DNA of 64,000 nt from NCBI GenBank assembly GCA_963281255.1, contig OY725491.1:1736001-1800000 (forward strand). The letters run 5' to 3'. Below the pieces are notes generated by a model. It had not been told where the DNA came from and made no database searches. It saw only the letters and a program-made list of their open reading frames with translations. Positions 10,239 to 19,881 of this stretch are shown piece after piece; the first letter of the stretch is position 1; each line of letters starts with the position of its first letter. A program made the position numbers and the translations under genes. The DNA comes from Aphrocallistes beatrix. Its lineage: Eukaryota > Porifera > Hexactinellida > Sceptrulophora > Aphrocallistidae.

Positions 10239-13200
10239 ATGATCCCTGGTGTAAAACGTAAAAAGTTTTCAGGGGATATAGAACTCTGGTCAAACCCTCT
10301 GACTGTGCTAACTGAAGTAACAGAGGCAGATATACAAAAGAGACCAATTTCAGCACTGACAGATGAATCTACGAGGATTGAAGACAAGGAAATAAAGTAC
10401 TTCATCAAAGTAAATGATGAGTATCAAGCCATGTCGTTAAAGTATAAACAGGATGCATTAGTGCTAGGCGTGAGACAAGGAAATGAAGCACAAGTCCAAC
10501 AGCTACTCATGCTTCAAACGAGGAGGAAAGATAGTATAGATACATCGCTATGGTTCGCATGCAAGAACAATGACGTCAGCATTGCAGAATTGCTACTGGA
10601 TAATGGAGCATTTCCTGGGTACACTGTGTGCGGTACTTCTTGCATCCACCTGTCTGCTCTCCACGGAGCCACTTCACTCATCTTGTCCTTCCTCAAAAAA
10701 TATACCCAGCTCTCCACCATACGAATGCAAAAGTCAATACTATTAGAGGTTACGCCTGACAGACCTTTTGTTGAGTTTCCTGAGGGTGCGATACCTGTGC
10801 ATATGTGTGTCTTCGGTCGTCTTTCTTCTCTCCCACTCCTCGAGGCACTGCTCGACCAGTCGGAAGTAGACATAAGAGATGCGAATGAAAGAACTCCTCT
10901 CATGTACGCGTGTAAAGGTGGTAATTGCTTCAGTGTACGCGCGCTTCTACTGAAAGGAGCTGACATAGAACACAAGTGTAAGGAGGGTAAGACTAGTTTG
11001 CTATATGCCGCGGCTAATGGTGATTATTCCGTACTGGAATTACTCATAAAGCGAAATGCCTGTTTGGTTGTTAGGGACATCGAAAAAAAGGGTATATTCG
11101 CATATGCTAAAGACGAGGAAGTAGCTAATACGATTCTGGGCTGCACAGCCAACTTTTTTGAAGAGAGTGCGGTCGAACTCCTGCCCATTCGAGAACTAAT
11201 CACAAAAGGATACCATCAGACACAAAAACGCCTGCTAGATAGTATGGTTACAACACCTCAAGAAGACAGGATATGTATCGACCTCGGACAACTTGAATTA
11301 GAACCTCCAGATTGTGAAAGAAAAGAAAAGCTTTTGAACATCATCGCTGAACAGTCTCCTGATCTTCCTCTCTTCGATTCGATTGTGTTGAGGAGCTACG
11401 CAGAGCATCATATGAACAGGTAAGTAGGGAAGATACAGGAAAATATTTTGCTTCGAATTTTTTTAAAAAAAAGAAAGTAGCTATGCCAAAATACGAATGC
11501 TACTCCATAGCCTACTGTACACTGCCCTACCAAAAGTATTCGTACACCCCAATAATTCCCATACAATTTGTATAAATCGTATCTATTTTTGTCAATAGTA
11601 ATAAATCAGTAACAGTTGGACTAAATTTGGCTTAAAATACATATTCTACACACTCGATTTACTCATTGTATAGTGTTTCAAATCAATTACTCTATTTAAA
11701 AGTTAAATATTTTTGACCCGTGACACCTAGTGCCACCAACGCCATCATATATAGTGGCATTAATTTATGATATGTGGCACAATGAAGTAAATATTCAAAT
11801 ATTTATGTTTGAAGGAGAGTAGTTGAGTTGAAAGACTATAAAATGAGTAAATCGAGTGTGTAGAATATGAATTTTAAGCCAAATTTAGTCCAACTGTTAC
11901 TGATTTATTACTATTGACTCCAAAAATAGATACGATTTATACAAATTGTATGGGAATTATTGGGGTGTACGAATACTTTTGGTAGGGCAGTGTATATACA
12001 GTAGGCTATGGCTACTCGTATTATGGACAAAACAAAAATTACTGTTAGCTTGACCATTGTTAACCAACTACTAATGGCGGGGCTAAAGAGAAAAAAGTCC
12101 GGGGCCTTGCTATGATTTTGGCTTAGGTGATCGAATGAAATCCGGGGCCGCAGAATCAAACTCGGGGTAAATGGCCAGATGCCTCCCCCTGGGACCACCC
12201 CTGGTGCAGAAGGTCGAGTCCTTTCCAATCTAGTTGGAATAAGTACTTCCGATATCATGGACCAGTGCAGGGGCTATTAATTAAATATAATAATACCATT
12301 TTATTACAAACTAATCTGAATGCTCCATCCAGGATCATTTGTCGGAATAACGAACGTGTACTGTATGAATAAGAAGAGCCCGTGTTTTAATAGTAAATAA
12401 CAAAGCACTATATGTAGGTACGGGTATTTCTATCTCACCATTCAGATGCTGGAGCTCATTATCTACCTGACGGCACTCTCAGTAGCTCTTATGTTGGAAG
12501 TAAACTACAATGATGCTAACAAATTAGCCACAGATTATGAACGCTTCCATCTATTCTGTGCGGTTTACGTGTTGCTCAGATTGATGTTACTCGCTGTAGT
12601 TAAGATAGCCCAGTTTGGGGTGATTTTCAAGCATAAGTTTACTGAAAATATATACCTATATGAGACACGATTTCGCCCCACTAAGTATAGGCTGGAGAAA
12701 GCGACATATCTCGCGCTTAAAGAATACCTAACTGATGCTTCCAACGCTATTGATGTGCTAGTATTAATCACTGCACTTGTGTACATCGTTTTACGCGTTT
12801 CTTCGGTATTCGTATATGTTGGCAGTTCAACCCCTCTTTTCGCAGTATTGCTCTATTTCTTCAGCATATGTATCACATTCCGCTATCTTATCGTAATCCA
12901 TGGTCTGGGCAACTATCTTCAAACGTTATTATTTGCTGTTAGAGACAGTATTTGGTTTACAATGGTATTTTTGATTAGCCTCATCGCTTTCTCTGGGATG
13001 TTCTTCATCTCCATTAACGCATACGACTACATAACACCGAATGGAATGAATGGCACGAATGGCACAAATGATACGAGTCCCACGCAACCTAGGTATCATG
13101 GTCTTAGAGTAAATTATGACGGAGAATATATGTGGATCTTATTGACTGGGATTAGGTTGCTGTTAGAACAAGGCGCTATGATCAAATTCAACTATCTAGA

Positions 13201-13621
13201 GGTGTATAACTGGCTGATGGTGGTCGTTTTCATGCTATTTGCATTTGTAACATTGCTCGTGCTACGGACGTTGTACATCGCAAAGATCACAAGTGAGTAT
13301 AAGCGCATTCATGAGTTAGCCAAGAGATATTCTACATATCGTAGATTGAAATTTTTAATAAAACTACACTCAAAGTCTATTTACTCTCTGAATTTTCTTA
13401 AAAACTATCTGCAAAAATACAGGAAAAATATTGTTTTGAAAAAAGATAAAGTGCGATCTCAGCATCCAGCTGAATTTCAGAGTCTCTTTTCCAAAAAAGA
13501 ACAGGAAAACGTGTATTCCAAACTCGAGGAGCTGAGGCGAGAAGTCTTGGAGAGGATCCAGACACAGGAAAACAAACTAGATGAGGTCATCCGCCTGATT
13601 CAACAAGCTAACCAGAAATAA
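10239..13621 (+). CDS. ankyrin-repeat TRP-like ion channel protein, tandem copy 2 (two exons)
   Basis: Exon 1 is 10239-11419 and exon 2 is 12418-13621. The donor is AACAG|GTAAGT and the acceptor TATATGTAG. The join is at the same Arg codon as in copy 1; total about 794 aa. Layout matches copy 1: an N-terminal ~60 aa lead (present here in frame), ankyrin repeats at about residues 65-300, a 6TM domain with pore-like WILLTGIRLLLEQG, a basic post-S6 stretch (SEYKRIHELAKRYSTYRRL) and a terminal coiled coil (KLEELRREVLERIQTQ). An Asn-Gly-Thr-rich stretch (NGMNGTNGTNDTS) between S5 and the pore carries several N-glycosylation sequons absent from copy 1. The S6 end reads LVLRTLYIAKIT, again without the FLNVFIAQLS motif. 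The long identical stretch around RDANERTPLMYACKGGN in both copies suggests recent duplication or gene conversion. Confidence 0.88.
11420..12417 (+). other. intron of channel gene 2, carrying a MITE
   Basis: 998-nt GT-AG intron at the same position and phase as in copy 1. The intron contents are unrelated: here a 473-bp MITE (11520-11992) followed by a comparatively GC-rich stretch (about 12070-12240, GGGGCCTTGC, CTCGGGGTAAATGG) that looks like another mobile remnant. Confidence 0.8.
11520..11992. repeat. 473-bp Tc1/mariner-type MITE with ~165-bp terminal inverted repeats
   Basis: Begins CACTGCCCTACCAAAAGTAT and ends with its complement, flanked by TA on both sides (11518-11519 and 11993-11994). 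The inverted arms extend through ACTCGATTTACTCAT. TA target duplication points to Tc1/mariner mobilisation. Relatives of 473-475 bp lie at 28615-29089 and 39766-40238. Confidence 0.9.
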
Positions 13622-13636
13622 CTACAGCGTCTGTGC

Positions 13637-13682
<46 letters not shown>

Positions 13683-14689
13683 AGTTCTAACTTAAGATCT
13701 TGAACATAATTAAGGACTAATATATTCCTTTCATATATTTGTCTATTAGTCTATTGTATGTATAGGTTGTAAACATTATATTCTCTGTAAATGTATAAAT
13801 TCGTTGAATGGGATAACTTGTCTTTCAGTTATTACAAGCGCGCCTTGCGCACTTGTGTAGCAACCTTAATCTATTTAGATCTACTTTTGATTTATTATTT
13901 TTAAAATTTACTGATTAGCCCACCACTTTTCAGAAGTGTGATAGTTTTTACAATCGACTCCACTCAATTGGGACACGTCGGGTCTCGATATTTTGTGCTA
14001 ATTAAGGTAGCAGCACAATTCGAAAATTTTCTATCTCAAATAGGTATAACTTTGAATTATTAATGGGCCTAATTAAGGCTGTTCTTATTTGTTTATGCTT
14101 TTATTCTATCCGTTCAGAATCAGGCTAACATGTTCCATTCGGGAGCTATGTTGTTTAGAAGGAAATAGCAACCTCAACATAATTTGTAGAGAGACTGTAG
14201 AAAAGATAAATTAAAAACTACTGTTTAGTATTCTCATCATTGTTTTCGGTATCAACCATTCATCCAATGGAGAGTCGCGTAGCGCATACGAATGATATAT
14301 TTGTGCCCTACAAGCTATGGTTCCTGGTTAAGCCACTGAAAGAAGGTAGTATTGAAATACAATTCATAATTGGGAACCCTGCTTAATCGAGACAAATTAT
14401 AGTCTGAAAGTGCTCCGATTAAGCGGAGTCAAATGCATTATCTAACGTATAATAGTGCCTTACAAAGTACGTATCTAACCTAGCATCTAGATAGGAGTGT
14501 TCTCAGTATTATTACATGGGAACAATGTAAGTTGAGATATTCTAGATAATACTGACTGCCTGGCTGTCACGTGAAACATGAAGATTTTTCTCAATTACTA
14601 GAAAACTAACCAATGATATACAAGACATAGCCTAATATTCATATAAATACGTAGCAATATCATCAACTTGATAGAGCCTAAGTCTTGAA
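13622..14689. other. intergenic with TA/TG microsatellite
   Basis: A (TA)n(TG)n tract runs from about 13639 to 13682. Beyond it I see no gene. A short GC-rich scrap near 13838-13862 (CAAGCGCGCCTTGCGCACTT) resembles the end of the hairpin module. Confidence 0.6.
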
Positions 14690-15751
14690 ATGGTGTGCAC
14701 ATCATCTTGTGAACGTGTCCTTCTATATGTGTATCTATCTATTAATTTGGTCGTAGTTTTCATACAAATACCATGGCTAGCATACTTTCTCGTTAAATTC
14801 CTCCAAGCAAGGAACAGGTTAGCGCAATTGATGCGAATTGACATGAGTGAAGGTTGCCAAAATTTACTCCAGAAATATGAAAATACTAAAATTCTCTACA
14901 AATACTTCATCGCTGCAACGACATTCGAACTCCTAACCATGTCATTAACAGTCTTCAATATTATTCTCAATCCAAATCCCCTGAAAGACTATTTACATTG
15001 TAAAGAGTATTATTTCATAATGTATCTGTATGGCAAGTATTTCATAGGCTTTCTCAGTGTTTTGTGTCTCATGAGCTCAATAGAGGTACTAAACTTCACT
15101 ACAAAGTTCGCTACTAATGTTTTCATCCTAAACATAAAAGATGGGAATGAAAACAAAATTAGAATTTTCATCATGAAGTTAGTACTTTTGGTTATGTTGG
15201 CATTGAGCGGTATTGGCATGATCGCATTCATTTTGGTAGAAATATTATTAGTTAAAGAGAGCATACAGTACTACCAGAACTCTAGAGAACTCTACAAGAA
15301 GCTGAGAATGATGTATGAAGATGTTAAGTATGAGTTTGGAGACACACATATAAATACCAGGTCAGCAAGAAAGAACTTACTCCATTATAAGAGGTTTACA
15401 ATTTGGATATCTGTGGTTGTATTCTTACTCGTGATCGCATCCATATTATTCGCATTTTGGACACCATTTTATTTAATAGGAGAACCGTGTGTACTGGAGA
15501 CTTTCACACAATACAAATACAACTCAACATCCTTAGACTTTATTCATTACAAGGACATTAAGAAAGGAGCCGCAATATCGAGCATAATTATCCGCATTTT
15601 AATCATGATTTCGTTCATACCATTCTACACACTCTATTCGCTCTATTATCTCTGCGACAAACTTCTATTTGTCAACGTATACCCGCACATATATCATGTT
15701 GGGAGTTCGGTTGGGTCAGACAATATAAATGATTTGTTAATAAAAAAATAA
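14690..15751 (+). CDS. 7TM orphan receptor-like membrane protein, member 2
   Basis: Single exon, 353 aa. Seven hydrophobic segments at about 12-37, 69-92, 108-140, 160-180, 181-196, 233-262 and 300-326. Positive charges sit on loops 1, 3, 5 and the tail, so the N-terminus is predicted outside. Cys residues in external loop 1 (LHCKEYY) and loop 3 (GEPCVLE) could form a disulphide bridging segments 3 and 6/7. Internal loop 3 carries YEDVKYEFGD and SARKNLLHYKRFTIW; both recur in the gene at 17040. Segment 7 ends PFYTLYSLYYLCDKLLF. The second external loop is almost absent, unlike rhodopsin-class GPCRs, and no DRY or NPxxY motif is seen. It is not assignable to a known family by eye. Confidence 0.87.
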   Translation: MVCTSSCERVLLYVYLSINLVVVFIQIPWLAYFLVKFLQARNRLAQLMRIDMSEGCQNLLQKYENTKILYKYFIAATTFELLTMSLTVFNIILNPNPLKDYLHCKEYYFIMYLYGKYFIGFLSVLCLMSSIEVLNFTTKFATNVFILNIKDGNENKIRIFIMKLVLLVMLALSGIGMIAFILVEILLVKESIQYYQNSRELYKKLRMMYEDVKYEFGDTHINTRSARKNLLHYKRFTIWISVVVFLLVIASILFAFWTPFYLIGEPCVLETFTQYKYNSTSLDFIHYKDIKKGAAISSIIIRILIMISFIPFYTLYSLYYLCDKLLFVNVYPHIYHVGSSVGSDNINDLLIKK

Positions 15752-16240
15752 GTTATTAGATAATCAAATATCTGACATGTGTATGTACTGTGTAAACTGT
15801 GATTTGTAGTTGCATGTCTAAGTAATGCTGGAGTTGAAGTATACTTACAAATTGAAAAAGAAGAAGAAGGATGGATATTAATTTCTAATCTCCAAGATGT
15901 CAGATTTTCCAAGAGTGGTATCAGTTGTTCATTTATTATATCTTTTAGCTAATTTATGTTTAGGCTTGTGATTGGTTATAAGTTTGTACGAGTATTATAG
16001 GATTTTCTCTGTACTTGTTATTATTGTTTAAGTATCTCATTAAATTGAAATGTAACCAATTGTAGTACGTATCTAGTGGATAACATAGTCAGCATGAATC
16101 TCTGGCGTAGATTGGACTATTTCTTAATTAAAATAAACAAAAGAAAAATTACAATTATTATCGAAAATATAGAAGGCAGACATTTCCAATAAAAGGAATG
16201 GGGGTTTACTTCCACATTTTGGGATGATTATATATATATA

Positions 16241-16310
16241 CAAGCGCGCTTCGCTTGCTTGCACTGCGCGGCTGGCGGACACTTTGTGCCCGCCGGAGAC
16301 ACATTTCCAA
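16241..16310 (+). repeat. GC-rich hairpin module, isolated copy
   Basis: CAAGCGCGCTTCGCTTGCTT followed by the stem GGCGGACAC/GTGCCCGCC (16274-16294, one mismatch). The body of a family A or B element is missing after about 16300. Confidence 0.75.
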
Positions 16311-16734
16311 ACATGAGCATAATTATGTGAAATTCTAAATTAAGATAATATCCTACAAATAGGTGACAGTTTTTTTGGTTTGAGAGAGTTGGCTCTGTTC
16401 AAACTGAGAGTTTCGCTAAATATTTCAAATTTGAACACAAAGCAGGATCTATTATTCCATTAATCCATTGAATGATTAGGAGCCCATATCAAATATTATA
16501 ATCCTTACAGTCTAGAGATGAGAATAAGCATTGAAGATCATATTTCATATTTAATTTTGATTGAAATTAGCTAATATACATTTAACTTTACTAAATATAA
16601 TATTTAGAATAAAATTAAATACATATAATCTGCTGGGCAAGTACGTGTTCCATAATATGCTTATTTGTGATTATACACCGACTACCCTCAAATAGTAGCC
16701 CGTGTGATCATTAATTTTAAGGTCCTGCTACGAA

Positions 16735-16862
16735 ATATTTGTCCTTGTTTTTAGTCCGGCCGGACCAAATATAAGTAATATTTAGTCCGGTTGGACTATA
16801 TCCCGGACCAAATATTTAAGACATTTTTTGTCTGGGTTTGTATTTTGGTCCGGCTGGATAAG
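16735..16862. repeat. cluster of GTCCGGCCGGACC-type palindromes
   Basis: The words TTAGTCCGGCCGGACCAAAT, TTAGTCCGGTTGGACTATAT, TCCCGGACCAAATATTTAAG and TTTTGGTCCGGCTGGAT occur within 130 bp in alternating orientation. They can fold into one long imperfect hairpin. Probably a small fold-back MITE. Confidence 0.6.
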
Positions 16863-17039
16863 ATCAACAATTTAATAAGAAAAAATATCTAAGGAGTAAT
16901 ACCCTAGCAAAAATTAGCACATTCCTTAGATGAGAGGAGATTATTCGTGATGGTTATTGTTCGAGTATATGGTGCTTCTAACATAAATTTTTTATTGTAG
17001 ATTTAATTGGTAAAAAAGTTAAATGAAATATTAATAGAG

Positions 17040-18098
17040 ATGTTCGAAAGAATTTACGCAACCTACGGAATTCAAGTGAGGTGGATCTTCATAGCATTCT
17101 ACTCTAGCCTCATCCTCGTACAGATACCATGGATAGCGTACTTCATTGTGAAAGCAATGCAAGCGAAGAAGAACTCAACAGAACTGAGACGTAACATTGA
17201 TCAGAGCGATACTATCAAGAAGTTAACCAGAAAGCATATAAACAATCTACAATTATACAAACATTTCCTCGTCATGACAATTTTCGAGTTTTTGACTTAT
17301 GTCACGCTTATAATAAACTACGCATTCACGATAGGAGAACCCACTTTCAACTGTAGCCAGTACTATTACCCACTTTACTTGCATCTGAAGTATAACCTCC
17401 AGTTTGCCAGTGTTTTATTCTTCCAGTGCACACTGGCTGTTCTCAACCTGACAACTCTATTCGTAAAGAACGTCTACCTCGGTAGAAACGCCGAAAGCGA
17501 GAAGCAAAGAAAAAAAACCATTTTCGTAATAAAGTTGTTGCCTGGCTTATTCCTAGCATTGAGTGGTGTAGGGATACTCTTAGGCATCACTTCTTCGTTG
17601 GTATTCATCATCATAGAGTTCATATACTACTACAAGCACTCGAAACAGTTGTACAGAGTATTAACCATCATACGTGAAGATGTGAAATACGAATATGGAG
17701 AGGGGAGTTTCAAAGAGGTGTCGGCTAGAAAACAACGTCTCCACTACAAACGATTCGCGATCTGGTTCTACGTGGTCGCTTCTATGCTCGTAATCGGAAT
17801 ATTCCTCTTCCTCATCATCCTACCTCAGTTGATACTAGGAGAACAGTGCATTGTGCAAGTTTTTAGCAGACATAATCTAACATTCTTTAACAATACAATG
17901 TATAAAGACTCAGAGATTGGGCTCCAAATAACCAGTTCTGTTTTCTATGCAGCCTTTGCCTTGACATTCATTCCAGTCTACACAATCTATTCACTGTATT
18001 ACTTGGTAGACAAGTTCCTCTATGTCCGAGTATTCCAGCCGAGATATCACGTGAGGTATTCTGTCGGGGTACAAGATCTGGAGTATATGTTAGTTTGA
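17040..18098 (+). CDS. 7TM orphan receptor-like membrane protein, member 3
   Basis: Single exon, 352 aa from ATG 17040. The frame is open to 17007, but only by a TTG, so I use the first ATG, which also matches the length of member 2. Seven predicted segments with the same basic-loop pattern. Shared motifs with member 2: QIPWxAYF(L/I)VK in segment 1, ALSGxG in segment 4, EDVKYE(F/Y)G and SARKxxLHYKRFxIW in internal loop 3, and YTIYSLYYLVDKFL in segment 7. External Cys in TFNCSQ and GEQCIV; sequons NLT and NNT in external loop 3. Members 2 and 3 are adjacent, so they are the likely product of a tandem duplication. Function unknown; a receptor role is inferred from topology only. Confidence 0.87.
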   Translation: MFERIYATYGIQVRWIFIAFYSSLILVQIPWIAYFIVKAMQAKKNSTELRRNIDQSDTIKKLTRKHINNLQLYKHFLVMTIFEFLTYVTLIINYAFTIGEPTFNCSQYYYPLYLHLKYNLQFASVLFFQCTLAVLNLTTLFVKNVYLGRNAESEKQRKKTIFVIKLLPGLFLALSGVGILLGITSSLVFIIIEFIYYYKHSKQLYRVLTIIREDVKYEYGEGSFKEVSARKQRLHYKRFAIWFYVVASMLVIGIFLFLIILPQLILGEQCIVQVFSRHNLTFFNNTMYKDSEIGLQITSSVFYAAFALTFIPVYTIYSLYYLVDKFLYVRVFQPRYHVRYSVGVQDLEYMLV

Positions 18099-18212
18099 AT
18101 TAAACAATTATATATGCAGTATGGTAGTACGTAATACCAACAAATTTAATATACATATTATATCAAAATGCTGTAGCTACGAAAGGATTTATCATAATAT
18201 TATAATACTATA

Positions 18213-18568
18213 CAAGCGCGCTTCGCTTGCTTGCGCTGCGCGGCTGGCAGACACAAAGTGTCCGCCGGAGGCGCCCTACGGGCGCCTAGGGCCACAATGA
18301 CTAATTATAAATACGGCTGTCCTACTGTTATAATCGATATCGCACGAAAAAATAACCAAATTTGTTATTTTTGAAAATTATGATGCGTAATGATGACGTC
18401 TAATTATAAAAAGGTGACAATGACGTCATAATTCCATGATGAGTCGACATTTTCGTCTGAGGTCAGAACTTAGTGGAGCCATAGCCAAAAGACTCCCACA
18501 TGCCCAAAAATCAGCTTTCTGTGCCTGGCAGTTTCTTCAACCAATTCGTAACAGATAAATATACGTAT
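18213..18568 (+). repeat. family A element
   Basis: Starts ACAAGCGCGCTTCGCTTGCT after TA-rich DNA and contains the hairpin stems GGCAGACAC/GTGTCCGCC (18246-18266) and GGCGCCC/GGGCGCC. It continues with the family A body (TGTTATAATCGATATCGCAC, TGATGACGTC, TGACGTCA at 18421-18428). It ends near TTCAACCAATTCGTAACAGA, followed by TA repeats. No coding capacity. Confidence 0.8.
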
Positions 18569-18657
18569 ATATATATACATATATCAGCATTGCGCGGATA
18601 GTCAATTAATGGTTAGAAACATACAAATGTATTCTTCAATATCAAGAAATATCATCT

Positions 18658-19881
18658 CTAATACATATTTTCAAATGACCATATATGGAGTGCCTTATCA
18701 TAGAAGGAACAAGACGCTACAGTGTGTCTGTTCGTACTGCTACTGCTACTGCTAGTCAGGGATCCTTGTGGACAGGTAGCTCCCACAGTGCTCCCACTGC
18801 CGATATCCAGTCCATTGAACTGAGACAACATTAGATCTACATTGGCCTCAGGCTTGCTAGCCACGCTTCCTGCCTTCCAATCGACCCCATACACAAGAGA
18901 GCCGTGCTCTCTGTACCAGGTGATGCTAGGCGTGCTTAACGACACCGCAAAGTCGTACACAGCTACACCCGTCCGCATACACGCAGACAAAAGAAGGTTA
19001 GGGTTAGTCGGGTGCCACTTCAGTCTCCAAACGCCACCCTCGTGTATCCGAATCTTAGCGAGGGGAGTATTCATATCGCGAGAGTCCCAGAGAAGCAACG
19101 TCTCGTCGAACGAACCGGACGCGAGGATGTGTTCTCGTAGTGGGTGGCTCTGAATGGAGCACACCCCTGTTGAGTGGTGCGTCGAGGTAAACACACAGCA
19201 AGAGGGCGACCCAGCCAACCTAAGGTCCCAACCTCTCAACTTGGCGTCGTCTCCCCCTGAGTAGACGAGGTGGGGGAGCCAGGGGTCTCCTGCTGTCACC
19301 CACGCCTCAAACGCGTGTGCTTTCCACTGAGAAATGCAATCAATCTCGCCACTGCTCTTACATTCCATAAATGCCAATCTACCTAGACTGTCGCTAAGGA
19401 TCACCTGTCTATCTTTGTGAGAAACCCAGTCGCAAGACAGACACAATTCGCTACCCTCAGAGTTGGCGCAAACTTGGGAATACGCGATTTTCTTCACCTC
19501 TAGTCCTGTGTCAATACCACACACCACGCCATACAAACTCAGCTGTCCTATCGAGTTAACTGCACAGAAAGCAGAGTTCTGGGTAGACCATTTTAAATCT
19601 AACACACCCGCTCCTTCATCCAAGCTCTGGTGCAATTCAAACGAGCCTGCATCCGGGGTTAATGAGAACACCTCTACAGTCCCGGACCTATTCTGTGGGG
19701 TCTGCGTTTGAGAGGGACCGGTGCTCTCTTGTAGGGTGTAGGTACCGCAGATGAGGAGGTGTGACAGAGGATCTGAAGGCCCCCATTCTACCGTGTTGGC
19801 ATTTAGTGGTGTGGTGTGGGAAACGTGACGTGAGAATATCAGAGGGATAGGGGGGTATAGTAGAGTTAGGTTCTCAGCCAT
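18658..19881 (-). CDS. DPH7: DPH7 (WDR85), diphthamide biosynthesis WD40 protein
   Basis: Single exon, 407 aa, close to the usual family length. DPH7 hydrolyses the methyl ester of methylated diphthine on elongation factor 2, allowing the final amidation of diphthamide in the cytoplasm. Family-specific blocks are easy to see: LKWSTQN near residue 100, AHAFEAWVTAGDPW then YSGGDDAKLRGWDLR in the middle, GVCSIQSHPLREHILASGSF with DETLLLWDSRDM, GGVWRLKWHPTNPNLLLSAC, SLVYGVDWK, and a C-terminal CSFYDKALHIWSF blade that closes the propeller. The ATG at 19881 gives MAENLTLLYPP. A serine run (SLTSSSSSSTNR) lies near the end. Intronless here, whereas many animals have introns in this gene, so retro-origin is possible but not shown. 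Confidence 0.93.
   Translation of the reverse strand: MAENLTLLYPPIPLIFSRHVSHTTPLNANTVEWGPSDPLSHLLICGTYTLQESTGPSQTQTPQNRSGTVEVFSLTPDAGSFELHQSLDEGAGVLDLKWSTQNSAFCAVNSIGQLSLYGVVCGIDTGLEVKKIAYSQVCANSEGSELCLSCDWVSHKDRQVILSDSLGRLAFMECKSSGEIDCISQWKAHAFEAWVTAGDPWLPHLVYSGGDDAKLRGWDLRLAGSPSCCVFTSTHHSTGVCSIQSHPLREHILASGSFDETLLLWDSRDMNTPLAKIRIHEGGVWRLKWHPTNPNLLLSACMRTGVAVYDFAVSLSTPSITWYREHGSLVYGVDWKAGSVASKPEANVDLMLSQFNGLDIGSGSTVGATCPQGSLTSSSSSSTNRHTVASCSFYDKALHIWSFENMY

Larger units (their letters stand above)
15752..17039. other. repeat-bearing intergenic region
   Basis: Contains a truncated family A hairpin module (16241-16310) and a cluster of palindromic CCGGCCGG-type words (16735-16862), both listed separately. 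No coding sequence supported. Confidence 0.5.

Noticed and set aside
17007-17039. Extended N-terminus of the 17-kb 7TM gene (and similar extensions at 27589 and 58646)
   Set aside because: Each extension begins with TTG. Animal genes start at ATG, so I used the next in-frame ATG.
2728-18098. Assignment of the 7TM family to insect-type odorant/gustatory receptors
   Set aside because: Segment 7 (TIYSLYYLVDKF) faintly recalls the TYxxxxxQF signature, but the basic-loop pattern puts the N-terminus outside, the opposite topology, and the Gln is missing.
18658-19881. PEX7 or another generic WD40 protein
   Set aside because: The blocks AHAFEAWVTA, GGDDAKLRGWD, GVCSIQSHP and GGVWRLKWHP together are specific to DPH7.
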